In this document: piece after piece, positions 36,389 to 46,020 of the stretch
Layout of the letters: each line of letters starts with the position of its first letter
How positions within the stretch are numbered: the first letter of the stretch is position 1
NCBI GenBank assembly: GCA_049999765.1
Contig: JBNGIQ010008577.1
Coordinates: forward strand, 1-64,000
DNA from: Phaeoceros laevis
Taxonomy: Eukaryota > Anthocerotophyta > Anthocerotopsida > Notothyladales
Reading direction: 5' to 3'
Length of the DNA stretch: 64,000 nucleotides
The notes under the pieces: generated by a model
What the model saw: the letters and a program-made list of their open reading frames with translations, nothing else
Databases searched by the model: none
What the model was told of the DNA's origin: nothing
Made by a program: the position numbers and the translations under genes

Positions 36389-37590
36389 TATGTTTTACTT
36401 GTGGACAGCTTGGTCGCTATCATGCTTGATGCGTGTGAGGCTATACTTACACATAATGACATGTACTGGCAGGAAGAAGCTACCTGGCATGCGGATCTCA
36501 TTGCCCGTGGGTACCCGGGCTTCGAAGGCGGAGTCGTCCCATTACCAGCAGTACAGGCTGTGCTTGCTTCCATCCAAGATGAGGAGTTTCACGAATTGCT
36601 CATCCAGCTGGACAAAAAATCAATGGAAATCCGTACTGTGGAAGGCAATCTACCTCTGCTAATGGACGTCCTAGCCTTGGACGATTGGCTCAAATTGTCA
36701 AATGCTTGCCAAAATGACCTGTCTGCCGGTTTGGAAAAGCTCAAAAGGGCGTAGGCGCTATTACCTGACATGCTCGTGAATGACGAAATCGCTGTGGAAG
36801 AGGATGAAAAAATCCAGGATGATGTGGCCAAAGCTCTGGGGATGAATGTCTACAGCAGGGAACCGGCGCCATGCTACAAGGAGGGAGAGTTTGCGCACCC
36901 TCTGCTCAGCAAAAGGATGCGTACTTTAGAAGCCACAAAAAAGATCGTTGAAAGCGGCCAAAAAGCGAAGGATGACCAGCATGCAGTCCAGGAACAGTGT
37001 ACTGTTCCAACTACCCCTTCACGGGATCTCGAAGCCCAATTTTGGGTGGCATGCAACGTCAATCTCTTGGCGCCTCTTGGTCGGCACTCCTGGCAGACGC
37101 TCGGCAACTTAACGGACGATGAGATGGGCGAATGCTACAAGAGGGCCTTGTCTGGAGAGTTGTCGCTGGTCAATGCCGCCAGGGTGGCGGACAGCCCCGA
37201 CATTTGCATCTTCGATGTTGAGTGTCCTTACCATCGCCCGATGGTAGTCAGGTGCAAGACGCACATGCAAACGGGATATCTGCGCAAGGAGGCTTCTAAG
37301 CACAACAGTCTGCTCTAGAATTGGAACCGTCCCTTCTGTAAGTGCATCTACAAAGACGTTGGCATCCCGCAAGGTAAAAAGAAAGCCTGCAATGCACGCA
37401 TCCTTTGGTGGGATCACGTTGTATATTACATGGCTAATAACCTTGATCTGTTCTTTCTGGATGTTGAAACATTGGAAGACCAATGGATTGCTTTTTTGGT
37501 CTGGCTGACACATAGCTCCAATCGTGAGATAGTACACTACAACAGTTTTTATTATTTTGACACGACCCCTGGTAACGCCGCCCGTCCATT
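36389..37590 (+). pseudogene. First coding segment of the direct-repeat element, unknown family
   Basis: A reading frame with at least one stop (near 36752) encodes a helical protein with blocks WHADLIARGYPGFEGGVVPL, LALDDWLKLSNACQNDL, then CIFDVECPYHRPMVV, and later WWDHVVYYMANNLDLFFLDV. The first blocks recur in copy 1 near 29000. I do not recognise the family. Position just inside the left repeat suggests an ORF1-like or replication protein of the element. The frame is lost where unrelated sequence begins at about 37600. Confidence 0.5.
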
Positions 37591-37599
37591 TGAAACAGA

Positions 37600-40395
37600 G
37601 TGACACGATATTGGTCGGGGCCCAAAATCGTTACTTGTCCGTGTCCCCGGGACCGTTACCTAGCCTTTGACACGAACACCAAGGTCACCCGGTCCCGGTT
37701 CCGGTTCCCCCACGTACTTAATCATTACCGCGTACGTCGGTACGCTGCAGCGTACCGAGGTACGCGGCAGCGTACATTGGCATCGGATAATACGCAGGCA
37801 TATACCGGGCATGTGGAGCCCCCAAGTGCCGCCATTTGTTTAATACGACCGTGTGTCGGCAGCCAGGCGATTGGGAATCGGAATCATACGCCGACGATGC
37901 TTCACATGTGGAGGGCCATTTGTGGCCATTTGTCGGCTCCTCATATGCCCGCGTGTCGGCAGGCGAGCGTCCGAGCTCCGAGCTGTCAGACCGCTTTACC
38001 TACTCCGTTATTATATTTTTACCCAAATTTACTTTTAAAAATTTAATTACCTGAATGAGCATGTTTTAATTACCTTAAATGAACATATCGTTTCAGAATT
38101 TCTACAAATTCCATTCAATGCATCAAAATTGATCAAATCCGGCTTCCTGGCTAGGCTGCAATGCTAGCCTTGATGCTCCAAGTTGTGACCGCGCTCTGCC
38201 ATGTCTCCTATCCAGATTCACAACATTTGCAACATAAGGTTCGGAAACCACAAAAGACAGTGCAGCCTTGCCTTCCTGCCAAACAGAGCAACGTTTCTAA
38301 GAAGCCTTCCATTCCCTGGTTTTGTGGTGGGAACAAAATAGGCTGAACAAACTCAAAATCAGCTGAGTTCAGAATATACCTCGGCGGCAACCTCATTTGC
38401 CACTAAAGCCTCGTTCTCATAGGTTATCAGGCTATCTGTTGGTTGTTGATGAAAGAATACATCAGATGCCTGCTACCAACAAGACTAAGAAATGTTAGAT
38501 TACTGCTTCTAATGCTTTGTTGGACTTAAAACGGTACTCCTATTGTTAGTCAACAGATTGAGAGCACACCTCACGAGCATCTCTAGGCTGCACTGGAACT
38601 CTAAGGAAAACCTTCTCAACGAACCTTTAGCATCTTCATCACCTGTAGAACGAAGCATAAAATCATTCAAGGACCAAACGCTCTCTCGTCACAGATCGGA
38701 CACACCCTTCAGCTCCTGCACTCTCTGCGCTCAGCAAGCAGAACTTGTATACTGCAATCACCAAAACAAAGAACCCAATTCTATCGTTCGTTGACACCGA
38801 TCCCCATAGTGCAACAAAGTTCCATCTTGCAACCCCGGCTGTTTTAGGATTCGCAGTAAGAACTGAAACATCAGGCCTTGTCAAGTCATCCCATTCTGTG
38901 ATCCGTTTCGGGTTCCCTGCCCCTGTCATGACGCACACGACGGATTCTGCATTGACCGCATTGTTTGGGACCTCTGCAACCAGCAACCCATATGCAGAGA
39001 GTCAGCAGCACTGAAATACCTGCCTGAAAACTGGATATCAATATTAAGAACAGCCAAAAGCACATACTCTTGTTTGCCAGTCTGGTTCAATAAGGCCGGC
39101 CTCTTGAATTTTAAGCACATCAAGAGGCAGGGCAAGAGCCATAATGTCGGCTGGAAGCCCGTCAATAACAACACGGGCTTGGGTGCCACTTCCACCTGTG
39201 CACATGTGTGAAGTCAATATGAATGCAGTCTAGCTTGAGAAGAAGACACACTGCAAAACAAGAATGCGGATGATATCCACAAAAGTTTGTGCCCGCACCA
39301 AAACTTAGCCGGAATCGAACAGGTTGACCTGTCTGCCGCAGCCATTTTGCCAATTGGGCGAATGTCTCGGTCAACTGCACACCATAGCCCTGGATTAGTG
39401 CAAGCAGACAAGCTGGCACGCATGCAAGCGGGCCAGCATTACCTGCAGCCCCGCGCACTCGCCTAGATCAGGTTGGGGAGAGCCCCCATAACCGCCGCGG
39501 GAGACTCTCAGCGAGGGTGTGGACAAGGGCAAGACCGCGAACAGTCTCCAGTCAATGGTGCGTGCACTTGCAGTTGCAAGGCAAAGGCAACCGGCCAGCC
39601 CTAGCATGCCCGCCCTACCTCCGGCCTGCCTCCGCCAGCCCTAGCGTGCCCGCACTGCCTGTGCGAGCTATGGCCGGCGCTCTCGACCTGCCCCGAGCGC
39701 TAGCGCTGCCTCAGCATGGCCATGGCCAGATCGCCAAGCTCCTCCAGCAACCAAGCCCGCTCGCTGGCGGGCCAGTCAAGCGTGGAAACGCCGCCGAGAG
39801 AGGTCAGCCAGGGTGTGGAAATTGTGAAGTTTGAAAAAACTTCGTCCCGTCCCGTCCGACGGGACGGGACAGGACGGGATGAATTTTTTCAACCTTCACG
39901 AATTTTTTTCAAACTTCCCTGACATGTCGCTGTGCAAGCTGGGGTTTGAGCATATCGGTACATGCCGGCATGCGTAGGCTGTAATGGTCGCGTGTTCGAA
40001 ACTTATTACTTTAGGACCACGCAGACATACTAAGGTTCTATGATCGACGGGGCCCAGGTATCCTGACATGTACCCGAATGGTACCTCCATGGCAGTCCAG
40101 GTGGACGAGACAGATGTGTACGCTAGCACGGACCGGGTCAATATATATGCTGATGGAACCCCGCGAAGGGGCAGGCTCCGACCGCCCGTGCTTGGTGAGA
40201 GGGATGACACCTGGCTGACCGGGTCGATATATAGGCTGATGGAACCACGCGAGGAGACCTGGGCAGGGCAGGGCAGCGGGTTGAGGCCGGTGCAGGTTTC
40301 GTAGCCGGTATGGCAACATGAGTAACGACTTTGGGTACCGTAACGCAAACCGTAACCGACCGTAACGCTTTGCGTGACACCGTGCGTGTCTAAAT
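37600..40395. mobile_element. Probable nested insertion inside the direct-repeat element
   Basis: The element's plus-strand coding sequence stops near 37590 and seems to resume near 40400. Between lies GC-rich sequence with short palindromes (a perfect 16-base palindrome GTACGCTGCAGCGTAC at 37740-37755) and a minus-strand sulfate-binding-protein pseudogene. Both borders carry loosely inverted motifs: TTTATTATTTTGACACG at about 37547 against the complement of 40380-40396, and CCCAAAATCGTTACTT at about 37621 against the complement near 40330. The exact ends are not established. Confidence 0.4.
38360..39610 (-). pseudogene. sbp: Sulfate-binding protein (Sbp, ABC-transporter solute receptor) pseudogene, spliced
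   Basis: Sbp is the periplasmic-type receptor of the SulT sulfate transporter. In green algae a nuclear-encoded homolog serves the chloroplast envelope transporter. Minus-strand blocks in order: LTETFAQLAKWLRQTGQPV (about 39390-39290); [18 protein letters not shown] and ADWQ-like PDWQTR (39197-39065); NPKRITEWDDLTRPDVSVL, then NPKTAGVARWNFVALWGS (about 38910-38790); GDEDAKG, then FVEKVFLRVPVQPRDARE (38645-38563); ITYENEALVANEV (about 38440-38400). They are separated by intron-like gaps. GDEDAKG and FVEKVF lie in different frames, so a one-base frameshift breaks the gene, and the C-terminus beyond ENEAL is not recognisable. The N-terminal exon (39443-39607) is uncertain. Confidence 0.75.
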
Positions 40396-40399
40396 AATA

Positions 40400-41172
40400 A
40401 AGGCCCACATCACCTTCTTGTACATTTGTGAAATGATGATCCAGGTAGGCAAAGAGTTGGCCAAAGATCCCACGCAGACACTGCTCAGTGAACACGGGGA
40501 TGCGGCGGGCCCTCGATACATCAAGAAACTCCTTAAGCCAACGGAATCCATTGAGGAATTTTTCAAGGAGGAGAAGCGGCTGGCACTCTCTCACAAGCCA
40601 AGTTACAAGGAATGAAAAAGAAGGTTGGCTTGGAAAGCATTCGCACATATAACCACAAAGGATGTGGAAGGAACTTGGTGCAGGCCTACAGGGGTTCCGA
40701 ACGTGGGGCTAGCAAGGAATTCTTTGCCCGCAGGCCACCACCTGCTCCGTGTACCCCGTCCAGCCACACCACACCAGGTACCAGCTCCTCTGGTTCGTCG
40801 GCGCTGACCACGGATGGAGGCACGACTGGTGCCACCAATCGCACTATCCCGCGCTACGACCCTGCTATGGGTGGCCGGGATCTCAGTACGCAGGGGTAGG
40901 CTGGCTAAACCTGGTTGGATTCCACAAGTTTTGGTAGCTCTGATCATCGACTTGCTTGTGCAGTCGATGAGGAGCCTGCCCGAAAATTGGCATATGATGT
41001 CTTAGGTAGATTGACTCTAAGCTCTGCACAAGATTTTGAGAGTAGTAGATTTGTCCACATTTTGTATGTAAACCGTGCTTTGGAATGGTTGTCGGTGCGT
41101 GACCTTTTCCTGATTGCCTGCCAAGATTGGCATGAAATTTGTGAAGAAATCGGCAATGTAGTCTTCGGCTGA
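40400..41172 (+). pseudogene. Second coding segment of the direct-repeat element
   Basis: Plus-strand frames 40418-40615, 40612-40899 and 40915-41172 follow each other with small frame changes. They encode a charged helical region (VGKELAKDPTQTLLSEHG), a low-complexity serine/threonine/proline linker, and a block with RFVHILYVNRALEWLSVRD. No family is recognised. They are placed here because they lead directly into the reverse-transcriptase segment. Confidence 0.4.
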
Positions 41173-41260
41173 AGTACCATTGGTTTTTCAGCCGAAGTCA
41201 GACTACCATCGGCAGAACTACCATCGGCAATGTAATCTTCGGCTGAAGTACCATAGGTTA
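41145..41260. repeat. Short direct repeats upstream of the palindrome
   Basis: CGGCAATGTARTCTTCGGCT followed by GAAGTACCAT occurs at about 41150 and again at about 41225, with further ACTACCATCGGCA copies in between. Confidence 0.75.
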
Positions 41261-41273
41261 TAAAGACTACCAT

Positions 41274-41390
41274 TCACAAAGTTAGTGAATACATCCTTAG
41301 GTTTATAAAGACTAGATGTTATACTTTCATGGCATGAAAATATAACATCTAGTCTTTATAAACCTAAGGATGTATTCACTAACTTTGTGA
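41274..41390. repeat. Near-perfect 117-base palindrome
   Basis: Arms 41274-41323 and 41341-41390 are exact reverse complements (50 bases each). The 17-base centre is itself TTTCATG-G-CATGAAA with one mismatched flanking pair. The right arm is open in the frame of the downstream reverse-transcriptase segment (SSLYKPKDVFTNFVIEHP), so the left arm looks like an inverted duplicate of coding sequence. Confidence 0.97.
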
Positions 41391-42545
41391 TTGAACACCC
41401 TACTTGTCTGTATGAATGTAGTTGTATGAGTACCAAACGTTTTAACAAGTTTTTGGATGCTGAGACAACACCCAAGAAACCTGAAACAGCCAAATTAGCA
41501 GGGATACATGTCCGAACGATGGATTGCGCCATCATTCGTCACAAAGGACTACAGGATGCAATGAGAAAGGGCCTCAACCATATTCCACTACGTCCATCGG
41601 CCATTCCTAAAGCCGTTAATGCTATCCAAGTTGCTTTTTTGACCTAGTTGCATTGCTCAAGAAACTTGACCATGTTTTCTCTAAGGATTGTTGGCACAGG
41701 CAGCAGGGATAGTATCTGATTTAGCTTGGAAAAGCCTCAAGACTGTTGCTAAGGCTAAGAAGAACAGGCAAACACACCATCCCTATATTCTGGATTCTAA
41801 CAAGGTAAAGGATGAGCTTGCATGGCTTCACAAACATATTTACATAGTCGGGCTGGATAAAGTTGCAAATACACCTTGCTTTCTTTGCATTGCGACGATT
41901 CAAAATGAGGCATTGGACAGACTAACCAGTGCTGACTTTGTACCAGTGCATGATATGCTACCTGCAGTTTTGGAAAAATGCCAAGCAGAGATTGCAGAAA
42001 TACTCCCTGAGGTGAACAATGATCCCGATGCCTGCTTGCCGTACCTCATGGCTACGTTCAAGCAACATAGAAAAAAGTATCGATGGCTTAATAATGCCCA
42101 CGATTGTGTGTTTTCTATCATTGCTGAATTGCTGACTACTGCTACAAATGCTGTTATTCCCTAGCTCAAAGATTGGTGTGCAGATTTGCAGCAAGTGTTT
42201 GAGAGGTTTCAGAATGTGGAGACATCCATGTTTTGGATTACTGACTCTAGGCTTGACATGCCTTTAAACCTGCCAGATCAGATCTTTGACATTTACGTGG
42301 CTGACACAGCTCGATGCTATGAGGCAATACCAACTGAAGGGAAAGATTCACTAGCTGATGCAATCACTGTTTGCATCAAAATGGCATACCGACAAGCAAA
42401 CAAAGGGCAGAAATACCAGCAGCAACTATACATCAAGTTTGATGAACACCGCAAAGGTCTCACTAATGCACGATGGGCTAGCTGGTTTCCAAGTCATCAT
42501 GATGACTTATACATTGAGCTTTCCCAGGACTGGTTGATTGAGTTA
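41339..42545 (+). pseudogene. Penelope/TERT-like reverse transcriptase fragment
   Basis: Three frames in order encode: an upstream block with GLNHIPLRPS at about 41570, matching the GLNxxP-type RT0 motif of Penelope-like elements; DELAWLHKHIYIVGLDKVAN; CLPYLMATFKQHRKKYRWL at about 42040-42090 (position of RT motifs 1-2); and IYVADTARCYEAIPTEGKDS at about 42290-42345 (motif A, with its aspartate). A stop lies near 42162, and frames shift near 41645. The sequence degenerates after about 42545, before the G-I-P-M-G and catalytic YxDD-type motifs, so the enzyme is incomplete. Assignment to a Penelope-like lineage rests on remembered motif patterns and the RT0-like block; a TERT-related or unnamed RT class is the alternative. 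Confidence 0.5.
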
Positions 42546-43086
42546 AATCTTTGCAGACTCTGTGCTCGTGCCTGGTACACTGTTTCCCTGCTTTGTTACA
42601 GCCTTGGTCCGGACCACTGCCTCCCTACACTTTCAGTATATCCCCTACCCCTATACACTGCCTCCTTGCCTTCACACCCTATGGGGTATCCTCTATGGAA
42701 CTGCGTCAACCTCCTCAAATAAAATCACATCACACATATCACATCACACCCTGTCTCAACAGCCTTCTAGCACTTGCAGTCTATTCAAAAGGTTTTTTTC
42801 AGTCGGCAATCTTTTTTTGAGGTCCTCTTGCCACCAGTCTACCTGCCCTTACCTGAACGCTGCTGCCAAGCTTGCCTAGCTCTCCTTCGACACATATAGG
42901 ATCCATCCCAAGCAAACTACTGTCAGCTCAGAACTTTGGAAAGACTGGAAGACTTCATCTAGCCTTTGTTTGGGAAGAGTAGAGCTCGACTGAAAGTCAC
43001 ATGATGGCAGAACAGGTTTTCTTACCCTCTTGCCTACTTAACATCATTTCTGAGCTTGAAAAAGTTGAAAAGCTTGTTGTTCTGAA

Positions 43087-43920
43087 GTCTCTAACACCAG
43101 TTGCACATGCCTTGCGAGAGATAGGTCTACCATGGGCCCTCCAGAAACCTAGCAATGATTTCTCTTGGCACTGACAAAGGAGAGAATGAGGCATGTTTGA
43201 CCAACATGCTCCTTGCAGGCAATGTTTGAGCATTAGGACAAGCGGTGGTATGCTGCGGCCTGCCTCATTGGCAACACTAATCACTAACAATATGACTTCA
43301 TTGAAGCTGCTGGTACTTTGCTTTGCAAGCAGTGAAATGTAAGAAGTCATAGATGGTACCTACACTTGTACTCTAAGTTGCTATCGCAGTATTTTGAAAA
43401 ACATGTTTGTCTCCAGTTTACTTGCCACTTGCTGCTTCTGCTAATTCTATGGAATCGATGGTGTTCAGGTAGAAAGATGGTAGATGCCAGAAAAGATGTT
43501 GGATTTTCTGCACCTCTGTTACGTGTCATATTTCGCCTTGCAAGGATCTGATCTGGCTCAAACCAGGCGAGGACAAGCCTAGCGATGGCTGTCCCTCACC
43601 TGGTCATGTCCGCATAGCACAAAGGCGTCTTCGTAAAGGACCTGTACAAGAATAGTTCATAGAAAGCGATCAATCACTCTATATTTTCAGAAACAACTTT
43701 CATACGCTTTTTTGTCATGAAATTGCACACTGGAGGGAGACATTCCAGACAGGTCGTTTGAGGTAGCATTTTGCATCAGAGCTGAGACCGTCTGAATGAT
43801 ACAACTGCTCAAACATCTTCTTGGCCAGGCCTCTAAGCATGCTGTCTAGTCCCTCTCGGGGGCAATGAACAGAGCAATGTCTTTATCTTTGGCGTTGTGG
43901 CTGTATGTCTTGAACACACA
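43087..43920 (+). repeat. Terminal direct repeat of the long element, right copy
   Basis: This is the same-orientation copy of 35550-36388. It runs into a CA dinucleotide repeat at its end. Together the two copies bound an element of about 8.4 kb, including the nested insertion. Between 42546 and 43086 nothing coding is recognisable. Confidence 0.88.
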
Positions 43921-43935
43921 CACACACACACACAG
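43911..43935. repeat. CA dinucleotide microsatellite
   Basis: About twelve CA units at the end of the right terminal repeat. The left copy has only three or four units at the equivalent place. Confidence 0.9.
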
Positions 43936-45394
43936 AACGGCTAGTCACGAGGGGCGGATAACCAACAAGGCACATGGACAAGGGTCTCGGGAGCTGGTGG
44001 GAGAGCACAGGCTTCATCACCAGTGCATGATGCTCCCTCAAGCGGGACAAAGCCGGGCATGGTTGAAGACGAGGCAGTAAAGGATGGGCAAGCTCGTTCC
44101 GGTGCTTCCCCCCTTGTGGCGCTCTCAATTAGGCAGAACACGGCTATTGCCCAGCCTCCCTCACAATTCGGCCTCTCCCTGCTCCTAGCGGACCTCAGGT
44201 AACCCAGGTTGTCCCCTCCCAGGCTCAGGGCAGTGGTTCCTCAATCTCTGCCCTTGACCCATACTCGCGAGGGGCCAAGGCCCGGCTCCACAAGGTAGGG
44301 CTTGCAGTAGGGTTTGCCCCTCAGGCTGCCTGCTTGGCGGTGGGAGGTGTCAAGGAAAGTGGCAGTGCAGCGGCTCCAAGGAGCAAGGCCCCTCCTTGCC
44401 TGGCCAAGTTTCGCTCTTCTTCTCCTGAACCACGGCCAAGCAGGGCATAGTCCCCTTCCCACACCCCTGGTGAGTCAGCCCCCCGGAAGTAGGCCATGGA
44501 GAAGGATCAGTCACACTTGAGGCTGCTCTTCCGCAAGCAACTGGGCGCAATTTCGGAGAACCCCCCAGTAGAAGAAGGTTGTCGGTGAGGCGAGGGTCCC
44601 AATTCATGCTTTGGAGGTGGTAAAACGTGACAGAAAGAACCACCCCAAGGGCAAGGGGAGGTGGTGTCTCTAGTGCTGAGGCTGCATCTTTTGTGGCTAG
44701 CTTTGTTGCGGAGACTGCAAAGGAGGATATGGCTGAAGCCGTTGCAAACACAGCTGTCCAGGCTTTTGTCGACCCCCCCCCCCCCCAGCCGGGTTCAAGA
44801 GCTGGGAGGTTGCAGTCCGTCTCTGTATTTTCCAAACAGCCCAGGTTATCCTCCCGCAAAAGGCAAAGGAGGGACAGCGGTCAAACTAGTGTGGAGATAC
44901 CCAACTATCCAGCTCATCTAAGACAAAGAAGAGCTCAATCTAGTGGAAGGGGTGGCTTCATTTCTAGCCAAAATGGTGGTGCTCGAGGGCAAAGAGGATA
45001 TTGCGGACTGTGCTATGGAGTGGTTAGTAGGGAAGAGCCATGCAGCGGAGGTTGACATCCTTCTTCAAGCGGCAACAACACTCGAAGAACCCAATGAGGC
45101 TGGATGGTTTTGGGGTCCTAGTAAGCAAGTTCAAGAAGGGGCAACAAGTCTGTCTCCACAGGGCTTGGAGCCCTGATGGCCTCCCCTCCAACCACGCAAT
45201 ATGCCAGTCTCCGTTCATCTTGAGCTCTTAACCTGGAATGTGCGAGGTTTCAGGGATAAGGACTCCACTTTTGGGTGCGAGAGAAAAGGTTGCATAATAA
45301 CCTCAAGAGTTTTGGTTGCTCAGCACCCTCCTTCTTGGCCATTTGGGTGAGATGGACAAGTTCTTGCTCGAGCCTTGTTTGTCACCTTTTTTGC

Positions 45395-46020
45395 TATCTG
45401 GACTTGAGGGTCCCCATCCCTTGCAGAAAGGACTTGGATTCGGCTAGACCTTTTGTGAAGAGGTCGAGCTCGTCCGTATTATGATATTTATTGGTCCAAT
45501 CTTGCCAGATGGCCTCCAGACCCTCCCTGCAAGGAGCATTTTTCAACAAGTCAAGATTCACACGGAAACAATCCTTATGATGCACATTCCCTCCCCCTGG
45601 TCAGCAAAATCCAGGACCACTTTGACTAGGAGTGATCAGATAGTATGCCGCTACGAATGACTTCCTTGGACACAACAAAAGGTTGCTATTTCCTAGGGAT
45701 GTAATACCTATCAAGCCGCTCCCGGATGGGCTTTCTGTACTGCTGGTTGTATCAAAAGTACCTACAGGACTTGGCAGACCGAGCATGCTTAGCAGTGATC
45801 CAGGAGTCCTCAACCCCTAGCACATCCTCAATTAGTTTGGTCCAGGTTGGGCCCGTCTGGATGCAGCCAAGACACCCACCTTTCTTGTCCTTGTTGAAAT
45901 CAACAAAGTTGTAGTCACTTACCAATGACTAGTCCTTGATCTCCTTGCCGCTGATGGATTGCTGAAGCCTGCCCCAAGTAGCTTCTCTGCGGCTGAGAGA
46001 ATGAGGAGCATAGACATTGA
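45395..46020 (-). mobile_element. Inverted segment of the LINE (endonuclease C-terminal half and linker)
   Basis: Minus-strand reading gives the second half of the LINE endonuclease and the start of the linker, while the pieces on both sides read on the plus strand. Flipping this segment in place restores the usual order of domains. Breakpoints are accurate to perhaps 20 bases; no repeat is evident at them. Confidence 0.75.

Noticed and set aside
39896-40648. Minus-strand open frame of 250 codons
   Set aside because: It crosses the inferred insertion border and overlaps plus-strand element coding sequence, and no domain is recognisable. Taken as chance in GC-rich DNA.
35550-43920. Interpretation as an ordinary LTR retrotransposon
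   Set aside because: The repeats lack clear TG...CA ends and an adjacent primer-binding site, and the RT motifs do not fit Copia or Gypsy.
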